Shown here one piece after another: positions 7,788-13,312 of a DNA stretch of 13,312 bases. Made by a program: the position numbers and the translations under genes. This DNA is from an uncultured Nostocoides sp. (GTDB lineage Bacteria > Actinomycetota > Actinomycetes > Actinomycetales > Dermatophilaceae). The stretch is taken from positions 1 to 13,312 of the forward strand of contig CAKZIH010000295.1 in NCBI GenBank assembly GCA_936931335.1, written 5' to 3'. The notes under the pieces were generated by a model, which was given only the letters and a program-made list of their open reading frames with translations, was not told the DNA's origin and did not search any database. Numbering within the stretch: position 1 is the stretch's first letter; each line of letters opens with the position of its first letter.

Positions 7788-8885
7788 TCAGAGATCCAGG
7801 TCGCACTGACCGGCGACCGCATTCACACACGTTTGAATGGACAGCGCGCTGCCCTCATCGGCCCGGGTGATCTCCCCGGTGCGCAGATCGCGGACCGCGC
7901 CGGCGCGCAGCGGCACCACGCAGCCGAAGCAGATCCCCATCCGGCAGCCGCTTTTCATCAAGATCCCCGCGTCCTCGCCGGCATCCAGGATCGGGGTGGC
8001 ACCGTCGGCGTCGACGGCGCGGCCGGTGCGAGCGAACACGATCTGCCCGCCCTCGCCCGGCTCGACCACGGTGGGCCGGAAACGTTCCACATGCAACTGC
8101 TCGAGCACACCCGCCTCGCCCCAGTGCATCTCGGCGGCGTCCAGCAGGCCGGTGGGGCCGCATACCCAGGCCTCACGCTCGGCCCAGTCGGGCACCTCGT
8201 CGGCCAGGCGCGCCAAGTCCAGCAAACCGTCGGTGTCCGTATGCCGCAGCCGTACCCGCACGCTCCCGGCGCGGTCCAGCGCGGCTAGCTCGTGGGCAAA
8301 GATCACGTCCTGCGGCCGGGGCGCCGAATGCAGCAGCACGATGTCGCTGTCATGGGCGGCGGGCAGATTGCGCAGCATCCCCATCACCGGGGTGATCCCC
8401 GAGCCGGCGGTGAGGAAGAGGATCTTGGCGGGCAGCTGAGCGGGGAGCACGAAGTCACCGGCCGCCTGATCCAGGTGCACCAGCGTGCCCGGACGCGCGG
8501 CGGAGACCAGGTGGGAGCTGACTACCCCGTCGGGGATGCGCTTGGTGGTGATCGAGATCAGCCCGTCGTCCGCGAGCGCCGAGGTCAGCGAATAGGCGCG
8601 CCAGTGGCGCACCCCGTCGATGTCGATGCCCATCCGGATGTACTGGCCGGGCCGATGCCCCTGCCAGGAGCGGCCCGGCTTGATGACCAGGGTGACCGCA
8701 TCGACGGTCTCGCGGCGCACCTCCACGATCCGTCCGCGCAGGTCAGCGCCCGAGCGCAGCGGCGCGACCATATCGAGATAGTCCTGCGGGAGCACCGGGG
8801 TGACCAGCACGGAGGCGACCTTGAGCATCCCGTCGGCGAGCCCAGGCAGCAGGCGCCGCTGGGCACGCGCGGGGGCGGTCGTCAT
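7788..8885 (-). CDS. Flavin/2Fe-2S NAD(P)H oxidoreductase, electron donor to the desaturase (Rv3230c-like)
   Basis: This 365-residue protein moves electrons from NAD(P)H through FAD to a plant-type 2Fe-2S centre and on to the desaturase. The ferredoxin-reductase FAD motif RAYSLTS is at residues 96-102. The NAD(P)-binding loop TAGSGITPVMGML starts at 159, and CGP follows further on. The C-terminal ferredoxin domain has cysteines at 314, 319, 322 and 353 (C-x4-C-x2-C-x30-C), all four ligands present. It is first in the operon, with the desaturase 20 bases downstream, matching the Rv3230c-desA3 pair that was shown to work together in M. tuberculosis. The start at ATG 8885 lies only 11 bases from the operator-like element and has no obvious ribosome-binding site, so the transcript may have a very short leader. 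A downstream in-frame ATG (residue 20) is less likely. Confidence 0.94.
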   Translation of the reverse strand: MTTAPARAQRRLLPGLADGMLKVASVLVTPVLPQDYLDMVAPLRSGADLRGRIVEVRRETVDAVTLVIKPGRSWQGHRPGQYIRMGIDIDGVRHWRAYSLTSALADDGLISITTKRIPDGVVSSHLVSAARPGTLVHLDQAAGDFVLPAQLPAKILFLTAGSGITPVMGMLRNLPAAHDSDIVLLHSAPRPQDVIFAHELAALDRAGSVRVRLRHTDTDGLLDLARLADEVPDWAEREAWVCGPTGLLDAAEMHWGEAGVLEQLHVERFRPTVVEPGEGGQIVFARTGRAVDADGATPILDAGEDAGILMKSGCRMGICFGCVVPLRAGAVRDLRTGEITRADEGSALSIQTCVNAVAGQCDLDL

Positions 8886-8896
8886 ATCGGAAGTCT

Positions 8897-8931
8897 AACC
8901 TACGGTTGCGTAGGTTACGGTTGCGTAGGTT
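8897..8931. promoter_or_regulatory. Operator-like element: AACCTACG-N4-CGTAGGTT plus a direct-repeat half
   Basis: The sequence has a perfect 8-bp inverted repeat with a 4-base spacer (8897-8916). Its right part, ACGGTTGCGTAGGTT (8902-8916), is repeated exactly and without gap at 8917-8931. The 20-bp palindrome has the size of a TetR-family operator, and acyl desaturase operons in actinobacteria and pseudomonads are known to be controlled by TetR-family acyl-CoA sensors (MadR, DesT). Its position 11 bases upstream of the reductase start, most likely over the promoter, suggests repression. The extra half-site could hold a second dimer. No regulator gene lies next to it in this window. Confidence 0.75.
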
Positions 8932-8988
8932 GGGAAAATATGGGGCCGCGAGCGCGCGCATATCCGCAGTTCAGCGGCCCTTTCTCGG

Positions 8989-9921
8989 TCATTCGTCAGG
9001 CTCGCTCAGGTGGGCATCCAACCAGGCGATCACGTCCGCCGTGACCTCGTCGCGGTTGGTCTCGTTGAGCAATTCGTGCCGGGCGCCGAGGTAGTACTGC
9101 GTGGTCACCGACCGCACACCCGCATCGCGATAGGCCCGCGCGACCTGCTCCACCCCGACAGTCTTGGCGCCGACCGGATCCATCGATCCCGAGAGCAGAT
9201 GGATCGGCAGCTCCTTGGGCACGGCGGCGGTGGTCTTCGGGTCGTTGACCTGCGCCAGCCCGGTGAGCAGGTCGTCGAAGAAGCCGGCGGTAAAGACATT
9301 GCCGCACATCGGATCCGCGACGTAGGCGTCCACTTCGGCCGGATCCCGGGAGAGCCAGTCGAACTTGGTGCGCGCCGGGGCGAAGTCCTTGTTGTACTGC
9401 CCGAAGGTCAGCCGATCCATCAGCCCGGAGGTATGCCGGCGCCCTCGGGCCCGGCCCTGCGCGCGGGCCAGGCGCAGCCCCACCTTGCCCAGGGCGCCCG
9501 GGTCGCCGCCGGTGCCCGACAGCAGCAGACCTGCCAGCTCCGCGCCATACTGCGCGGCATACGCCCGGGCGAGGAAGGAACCCATGCTGTGACCGAAAAG
9601 GAAGACCGGCAGACCGGGGTAATCGGCCCGGGCGCGTTCGGTGACCGCGTGCAGGTCCGCCACCACGCTCCCGAAGCCATCCTCGTCGGCGAAGTAGCCG
9701 TGCTCGGCACCCGGCGGGCTGGTCTGCCCGTGGCCGCGGTGGTCGCTGGCATAGACGACATAACCGGCCCCGGTCAGCGCCTGGGCGAACCGGGCATACC
9801 GGCCGGAGTGCTCGGCCATCCCGTGCGCGATCTGGACGATCGCCTTGGGGGTGCCCGCGGGCTCCCAGATGCAGGTATGCAGCTCGACCCCACCGGGGCG
9901 GGAAATGGTCGTGGTCGTCAT
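8989..9921 (-). CDS. Monoacylglycerol lipase-like alpha/beta hydrolase
   Basis: A 310-residue serine hydrolase of the Hydrolase_4 / monoacylglycerol-lipase type, expected to release a fatty acid from a monoacylglycerol or lysophospholipid. The family-typical HGMAEHSGRY (residues 33-42) forms the oxyanion region. The nucleophile elbow is GHSMGS with Ser112. The acid is probably Asp248 (SGSMDP) and the base His282 (GARHELLNE). No signal peptide is seen, so it is cytoplasmic or only loosely attached to the membrane. The start ATG 9921 follows a purine-rich GAGAGCGAGAGCGAT leader; the reading frame extends upstream to 10038 but crosses the neighbouring divergent start. It points towards the reductase-desaturase operon, with a 103-base gap that contains their operator, so it is probably a separate transcript. 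The lipid context suggests a shared role in acyl-chain turnover; this is inference. Confidence 0.92.
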   Translation of the reverse strand: MTTTTISRPGGVELHTCIWEPAGTPKAIVQIAHGMAEHSGRYARFAQALTGAGYVVYASDHRGHGQTSPPGAEHGYFADEDGFGSVVADLHAVTERARADYPGLPVFLFGHSMGSFLARAYAAQYGAELAGLLLSGTGGDPGALGKVGLRLARAQGRARGRRHTSGLMDRLTFGQYNKDFAPARTKFDWLSRDPAEVDAYVADPMCGNVFTAGFFDDLLTGLAQVNDPKTTAAVPKELPIHLLSGSMDPVGAKTVGVEQVARAYRDAGVRSVTTQYYLGARHELLNETNRDEVTADVIAWLDAHLSEPDE

Positions 9922-10036
9922 ATCGCTCTCGCTCTCGCCTCGGGGCACTGCGGCCCCCATTGCGTGAACGATAGAGCCCACCGGCCCGGTGGCCTGCCCG
10001 GATGACAGCAACGGTTTGGCGGTCCACACTGAAGCC
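9922..10036. promoter_or_regulatory. Divergent promoter region of the hydrolase and the small membrane protein
   Basis: This 115-base gap separates two divergent starts. It holds a perfect short hairpin or palindrome, CCACCG-gcc-CGGTGG (9978-9992), about midway, which could be a terminator-like block or an operator. Next to the hydrolase start is a short GCTCTC repeat (9924-9935), which on the mRNA gives a purine-rich stretch in place of a classical ribosome-binding site. No clear -35/-10 pair is visible. Confidence 0.4.
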
Positions 10037-10336
10037 ATGACGACGGGAAACGACCGCCCGGGCTATGGCAACACCAGCGGACCGCAGGATGGGGATATCC
10101 AGCCGATTCCGGTGCCGCAACAGCCCGTGCCGAGCCAGTCTCCGCCCGCTTCGGCCGAGACGCTGACCCGGCGGGAGATCCGGCGTAAGCAGGCCAACGG
10201 GCTGCTCGCGATCAGCGGCGGGCTGGCCACCGTGATCTTCCTGTTCATCGGTTTTGTCTTCCACGGGTGGGCGTGGGGCTGGATCGTCTTCCTGATTCCC
10301 GGCCTGCTGCGCGGCTATTTGGCGGCCAGCGAGTAA
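10037..10336 (+). CDS. Small two-helix membrane protein of unknown function
   Basis: A 99-residue protein that I do not recognise. Residues 1-40 are hydrophilic and rich in Pro, Gln, Gly and Ser (likely disordered). Residues 41-54 are charged (TRREIRRKQ). Two hydrophobic helices follow: about 55-76 (LLAISGGLATVIFLFIGFVF) and 79-95 (WGWIVFLIPGLL). The positive patch before helix 1 predicts both termini in the cytoplasm. The ATG at 10037 is preferred because the longer frame from 9989 adds unsupported residues; GAAG lies six bases upstream. It sits 72 bases upstream of ppk2 on the same strand, with a hairpin between, so co-transcription is possible but not shown. No enzymatic motif is present. 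Base composition and codon use look like the neighbours. Confidence 0.8.
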   Translation: MTTGNDRPGYGNTSGPQDGDIQPIPVPQQPVPSQSPPASAETLTRREIRRKQANGLLAISGGLATVIFLFIGFVFHGWAWGWIVFLIPGLLRGYLAASE

Positions 10337-10350
10337 CCGCCTGGTGAACG

Positions 10351-10375
10351 CCCGCCCCCGGACTGTCCGAGCGGG
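10351..10375 (+). terminator. Hairpin between the membrane-protein gene and ppk2
   Basis: The outer arms CCCGC (10351-10355) and GCGGG (10371-10375) enclose inner arms CGGAC and GTCCG (10359-10363 and 10365-10369), with an asymmetric bulge between them. There is no T-tract. It lies 14 bases after the stop of the membrane-protein gene and could end or attenuate that transcript before ppk2, or act as a short palindromic operator. Confidence 0.35.
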
Positions 10376-10397
10376 CCGCGGCTCACTATCGTCGGCC

Positions 10398-10404
10398 AGG
10401 TGAG
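10398..10404 (+). promoter_or_regulatory. ppk2 ribosome-binding site AGGTGAG
   Basis: AGGTGA matches six bases of the anti-Shine-Dalgarno complement and ends four to five bases before ATG 10409. This favours that ATG over the GTG at 10400, which lies inside the site and has no site of its own. An alternative is a leaderless start at the GTG, since TATCGT (10387-10392) is spaced about right for a -10 hexamer giving a transcript that begins near 10399. Confidence 0.6.
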
Positions 10405-10408
10405 CCAG

Positions 10409-11293
10409 ATGAACCTGCGGGAATATATCGACCAGCTGCGCGTCGAGGGATACACGGTGCGCGATGACCACGGTGACGATCCGGTGCTCATCGCCCCGGA
10501 CGGCATGGCCGTGGAGACGTGGCGGGAGAACTACCCCTACGACGAACTGATGAGCCGCAACGACTATGAGGTGGAGAAGTACCTCCTCCAGGTCGAGCTG
10601 CTGAAGTTCCAGTACCACGCCCAGGACACCGGGCAGAAGCATGTCCTGGTCTTCGAGGGCCGCGACGCCGCGGGCAAGGGTGGCACCATCAAGCGCTTCA
10701 TGGAGCACCTCAACCCGCGCTCGGCACGAGTTGTCGCCCTGACCAAGCCCACCAATCGGGAACAGGGCCAGTGGTATTTCCAGCGGTATGTCGCCCAGTT
10801 GCCCACCGCGGGTGAGATCGTCCTTTTCGACCGCTCCTGGTACAACCGCGCCGGCGTGGAGCGGGTTATGGGCTTTTGCACCGATGAGGAATACCAGCTC
10901 TTCATGACCCAGGCGCCGACCTTCGAGCAGATGCTCGTCGACGCCGGCATCACGGTGACCAAGTTCTGGTTCTCGGTGACCCAGCAGGAGCAGCGCACCC
11001 GCTTCGCCATCCGCCAGATCGACCCGGTGCGCCGCTGGAAGCTCTCCCCGATGGACCTGGAGAGCCTCGACAAGTGGCAGGCCTATACCGACGCCAAAGA
11101 GGCGATGTTCAAATACACCGACACCAAGCAATCCCGTTGGCACACGGTGAAATCCAACGACAAGAAGCGCGCGCGGATCAACGCCATGCGCCTCTTCTTG
11201 TCGCTGCACGAGTATGAGGGCAAGGACCTCGACGTGGTGCTCGCGCCGGACCCGCTGGTTGTCGGGCGCGGCAAGAAGACCGTCGGCGACTGA
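10409..11293 (+). CDS. ppk2: Polyphosphate kinase 2, class I
   Basis: Single-domain PPK2 enzymes transfer phosphate between inorganic polyphosphate and nucleotides (mainly nucleoside diphosphates to triphosphates in class I). The protein has 294 residues from ATG 10409, close to the 295 of M. tuberculosis PPK2 (Rv3232c). The Walker A region is FEGRDAAGKGGTIKRF (82-97), followed by LTKPTNREQGQWYFQRYV (111-128), which bears lid residues of the family. The Walker B region is VLFDRSWYNRAGVERVMGF (138-156). The C-terminal half has the conserved DPVRRWKLSPMD segment. All expected motifs are present in the single-domain form. It ends at a hairpin facing the convergent serine hydrolase. Its closeness to the desaturase operon repeats the mycobacterial arrangement. 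A GTG at 10400 would add three residues. Confidence 0.96.
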   Translation: MNLREYIDQLRVEGYTVRDDHGDDPVLIAPDGMAVETWRENYPYDELMSRNDYEVEKYLLQVELLKFQYHAQDTGQKHVLVFEGRDAAGKGGTIKRFMEHLNPRSARVVALTKPTNREQGQWYFQRYVAQLPTAGEIVLFDRSWYNRAGVERVMGFCTDEEYQLFMTQAPTFEQMLVDAGITVTKFWFSVTQQEQRTRFAIRQIDPVRRWKLSPMDLESLDKWQAYTDAKEAMFKYTDTKQSRWHTVKSNDKKRARINAMRLFLSLHEYEGKDLDVVLAPDPLVVGRGKKTVGD

Positions 11294-11307
11294 CCCCGCG
11301 CCGGTTC

Positions 11308-11338
11308 GGCCCCGCAGCCGCATACGTCGGCCGGGGCC
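11308..11338. terminator. Hairpin terminator between convergent ppk2 and serine hydrolase genes
   Basis: The outer stem GGCCCCG/CGGGGCC (11308-11314 with 11332-11338) and inner stem GCCG/CGGC (11317-11320 with 11328-11331), with a two-base CA bulge, enclose the loop CATACGT. It starts 14 bases after the ppk2 stop in a 73-base convergent gap and lacks a T-tract. It contains one copy of the over-represented hexamer GCATAC (11320-11325). Confidence 0.65.
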
Positions 11339-11366
11339 GCACCCGGCATCGGCGTCACTGGAGCAA

Positions 11367-12704
11367 TCAGCCCAAGTCGTTGACCAAGTCGCTGATCAAC
11401 GGGGTGATGCGCAATTCCTCGGCCTCGGCGTCGGGGCTGAACCCCATCCGGACGACGACCAAGTCGGCGGAGGGCACGATGATCACCCGCTGTCCGTCGT
11501 GGCCCTGCATCCAGTAGGCATCGGCCGGCAGGTCGCGGTCAATGATTGAGCCGTCGGCCTCCCGGTTGGTCCACCACCCCGCGGCATACCCCTGCTCCTC
11601 ACTCTCGGCGACTGCCTGCACACGGGTGGAGTCGGCCATCCAATCCTGCGGCAGGAGTTGCGTGCCGTGCCAGTGGCCACCGTCCAACGCGAACTGGCCG
11701 AGGGCGGCCCAGTCGCGCGGGGTGGCCCAGAGATAGGAACTGCAGACCGGGGTGCCGGTGGCGTCCGGTTCCCACGTCGCGCTGGCCAGCCCGAGTTCGC
11801 TGAAGAGTTGGGTGACCGGCAGTTCCGGGCCGGCGGAGAGCTTCTCGCGCAGATAGGCGCACAGGATGTTCGTGCTGCCGCTGGAGTACTGCTGGTAGGT
11901 CCCAGGCTCGTGGGCGAGCTCGAGGCTTGCGGCGTATGCGGCCATATTGGGTTCGCGGTAGAGCATGGTGGTGATCGGGGTGCCGAGCTCATAGGTCTCA
12001 TCCCAGGACAACCCGCTGGTCATCCGCATGAGCTGATCCACGGTGATCGTCGCTTTGGCACCGGTCCACTCCGGCCGCAGGCCCGCATCGCTCGTCCACG
12101 CCACACCCTGGTGGACCGCGCGCCCGACCAGCAGGTTGGTCACGCTCTTGGCCATCGACCAGCCCAACTGCGGGGTCTGCGGGCCGAAGCCCTCCGCATA
12201 CCGCTCCGCGACGAGTTCACCGCGGTGGACGACGACGACGGCCCGGGTGCCCAGGCGCTTGCGGCCGGCCGCATCCAGGTCATCGCCGAACGCCCGGCCC
12301 AGCGCGGCGCCCACCGCGGGCGCAGCGGCGGGGGCGGCGGCCTTGGCGAAGGGATTGCCGGCATCACTGACGGCGGGGGGCGCGGGGAACTTCGGCGCTG
12401 CGCCGGCCAGGGTGCAGCCATACCCCTCGGTGTAATAGGCCCGCTGCCGCGCGAGCACCCCGCGCAGACTGCCGGTCACCGCATCACCATCCCGGGACTC
12501 GCGCAGATGAGGAACCAGTGGATTGGACGGCAGATCGCTGGCCGGATCGTCCCGCCCGGCCACCAAGCGCACCGCGCAGGCGTTGTGGGCGGCATACCCG
12601 GTGCCCGTCAGCAGCAGCGGTCGCTCGTACCAATAGCCGCCCACCAGGGCGAGCAGCACGAGCGCGACCAGCGCGCCGAGGATGCGCCGTGCCCGCTTGG
12701 CCAT
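11367..12704 (-). CDS. Membrane-anchored serine hydrolase, beta-lactamase/6-aminohexanoate-dimer hydrolase (NylB) fold
   Basis: A 445-residue PF00144-type hydrolase that probably cleaves an amide or ester outside the cytoplasm. The N-terminus is MAKRARR followed by a hydrophobic helix (about 8-24, ILGALVALVLLALVGGYWY) with no lipobox, so an uncleaved anchor is likely. The catalytic SxxK is WSMAKS (Ser183, Lys186). The second motif is QYSSGS (Tyr273, Ser275), a Tyr-x-Ser form as in NylB rather than the Tyr-x-Asn of class C beta-lactamases. The third is GHDGQ (His402 to Gly404) in place of Lys-Thr-Gly. Together these favour an amide hydrolase or esterase over a true beta-lactamase. Residues 110-135 are an Ala/Pro linker. 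ATG 12704 is chosen; a TTG at 12713 would add three residues, and neither has a good ribosome-binding site. It is convergent with ppk2. Confidence 0.9.
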   Translation of the reverse strand: MAKRARRILGALVALVLLALVGGYWYERPLLLTGTGYAAHNACAVRLVAGRDDPASDLPSNPLVPHLRESRDGDAVTGSLRGVLARQRAYYTEGYGCTLAGAAPKFPAPPAVSDAGNPFAKAAAPAAAPAVGAALGRAFGDDLDAAGRKRLGTRAVVVVHRGELVAERYAEGFGPQTPQLGWSMAKSVTNLLVGRAVHQGVAWTSDAGLRPEWTGAKATITVDQLMRMTSGLSWDETYELGTPITTMLYREPNMAAYAASLELAHEPGTYQQYSSGSTNILCAYLREKLSAGPELPVTQLFSELGLASATWEPDATGTPVCSSYLWATPRDWAALGQFALDGGHWHGTQLLPQDWMADSTRVQAVAESEEQGYAAGWWTNREADGSIIDRDLPADAYWMQGHDGQRVIIVPSADLVVVRMGFSPDAEAEELRITPLISDLVNDLG

Positions 12705-12774
12705 GGCGAGCAAGCTAGTGCATCCGGTATGCCGTGTGCCGTGCCGAGCTCCCTACCGCGGGGCATGCGCTGGG

Positions 12775-13312
12775 TCAGCCGAACTTGACGCGCTTGACCA
12801 GTTCCCAGAAGCGCTCGCGCAACATATGGCGGGCGACCTCGTCGATGTCGTATTCGCCGCTGCGGCTGGCCAGGTCCAGCAGCAGGGTCCGGTCCAGGTC
12901 ACCGGGGATATATGGCTCCCCGCGCCGCAGCTCCACGAGGGCTTCCGGGGAGGCGCTGGTGACCCAGGAGGTGACCACCTGGCGCGCGACGGCGTCGATC
13001 AGGTCGGCGGTGATGCCCGGGTCCTCATCGCGTTGTCCCGCACCGGTATTGCTCGACCAAAGCACCGGCGCGGTGAGCGCCTTGGGCGGCAGGATGGCGG
13101 TGGGCCGCTTGCCCGCGAGGACGGCAGGTGTGGGACCACCGGGCCCGGAGTCCTCGTCGCTCGCCTCGGCGGCCAGTGTCCCCTGGCTCGCCGCCTCCGC
13201 CGTATGCCGGGATGCGGTCTGGCCAGTGACCGCCTCGTCAGGCGCGCCCGGGCTACCGGCACCCGCGCCACCCGCTGCCGCTGCCGCTGCGCCAGCCACC
13301 GATCGACTGGGC
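12775..13312 (-). CDS. Unrecognised protein, C-terminal part; Ala/Gly-rich then helical domain
   Basis: I do not recognise this protein. The frame is open to the window edge, so the visible ~179 residues are probably the C-terminal part of a longer gene; a GTG at 13299 is a possible but unsupported start. The first ~75 visible residues are Ala, Gly, Ser and Pro-rich and look disordered. The final ~80 residues are ordered: DLIDAVARQVVTSWVTSASPEALVELRRGEPYIPGDLDRTLLLDLASRSGEYDIDEVARHML split as several predicted helices, ending in a basic, amphipathic tail (RFWELVKRVKFG). No catalytic motif, signal peptide or membrane helix is visible. It is separated from the serine hydrolase by a 70-base gap on the same strand, which holds one copy of the GTATGC hexamer and nothing else I can name. 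Confidence 0.6.
   Translation of the reverse strand, partial: PSRSVAGAAAAAAGGAGAGSPGAPDEAVTGQTASRHTAEAASQGTLAAEASDEDSGPGGPTPAVLAGKRPTAILPPKALTAPVLWSSNTGAGQRDEDPGITADLIDAVARQVVTSWVTSASPEALVELRRGEPYIPGDLDRTLLLDLASRSGEYDIDEVARHMLRERFWELVKRVKFG

Noticed and set aside
6268..7809. A 513-codon plus-strand open frame over the desaturase
   Set aside because: The minus strand carries the three histidine boxes of a desaturase in one intact frame. The plus-strand text has no motif and would read through the terminator hairpin.
8996..11323. A 775-codon minus-strand open frame running across the hydrolase, the small membrane protein and ppk2
   Set aside because: It is in the wrong frame for the hydrolase and antisense to two recognisable genes. 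It is a by-product of high GC with few stop codons.
11367..12704. Class C beta-lactamase resistance gene
   Set aside because: The Tyr-x-Ser and His-x-Gly motifs and the uncleaved membrane anchor fit NylB-like amidases or esterases better than AmpC enzymes, so no resistance role is claimed.
1..13312. Mobile element, CRISPR array, tRNA or prophage
   Set aside because: No terminal inverted repeats with a transposase, no spaced repeats, no tRNA-like cloverleaf and no phage proteins were seen. Composition is even across the window apart from short repeats.

Overview
The window is about 70% G+C (estimated by eye) and gene-dense. It uses GTG as well as ATG starts and encodes several actinobacterial hallmark proteins: a DesA3-type acyl desaturase with its dedicated flavin/2Fe-2S reductase, and a class-I polyphosphate kinase 2. 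This points to a high-GC Actinomycetota chromosome, possibly a Micrococcales family such as Dermatophilaceae or Intrasporangiaceae, but the family is only a guess. I see no rRNA, tRNA, CRISPR array, insertion sequence, integrase, phage gene or plasmid gene.

Layout from left to right. (1) 1-2226, minus strand: a LacI-family regulator cut by the window edge, a P-loop kinase-like gene joined to it by a 4-base ATGA overlap, and a decayed gene for an FAD-dependent oxidoreductase with a C-terminal Rieske domain. (2) 2358-3503, minus strand: an aminoglycoside/macrolide-phosphotransferase-like protein carrying an in-frame array of five pentapeptides. It diverges from (3) 3638-6346, plus strand: pyruvate phosphate dikinase (ppdK), ending at a strong hairpin terminator shared with the convergent genes. 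(4) 6457-8885, minus strand: a two-gene operon of reductase then desaturase, with a TetR-type operator-like element directly in front of it. (5) 8989-9921, minus strand: a monoacylglycerol-lipase-like hydrolase, divergent from (6) 10037-11293, plus strand: a 99-residue membrane protein and ppk2. (7) 11367-13312, minus strand: a membrane-anchored serine hydrolase of the beta-lactamase/NylB fold and the C-terminal part of an unrecognised Ala/Gly-rich protein.

How the genes may fit together: the reductase and desaturase form a complete electron-transfer and desaturation unit for acyl-CoA. The neighbouring lipase-like hydrolase would release or remodel acyl chains. ppk2 lies two genes away, as ppk2 (Rv3232c) lies beside Rv3230c-desA3 in Mycobacterium tuberculosis, so this looks like an old actinobacterial neighbourhood with different genes inserted. 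ppdK (PEP, pyruvate, PPi) and ppk2 (polyphosphate, nucleotides) are both phosphoanhydride-economy enzymes, but nothing in the sequence ties their regulation together.

I did not find a convincing new multi-gene system. The most unusual signals are a strong excess of the hexamer GCATAC/GTATGC (23 copies counted by hand) with near absence of GCGTAC/GTACGC, the composite operator in front of the reductase gene, the pentad repeat inside the phosphotransferase, and the multiply broken Rieske oxidoreductase.
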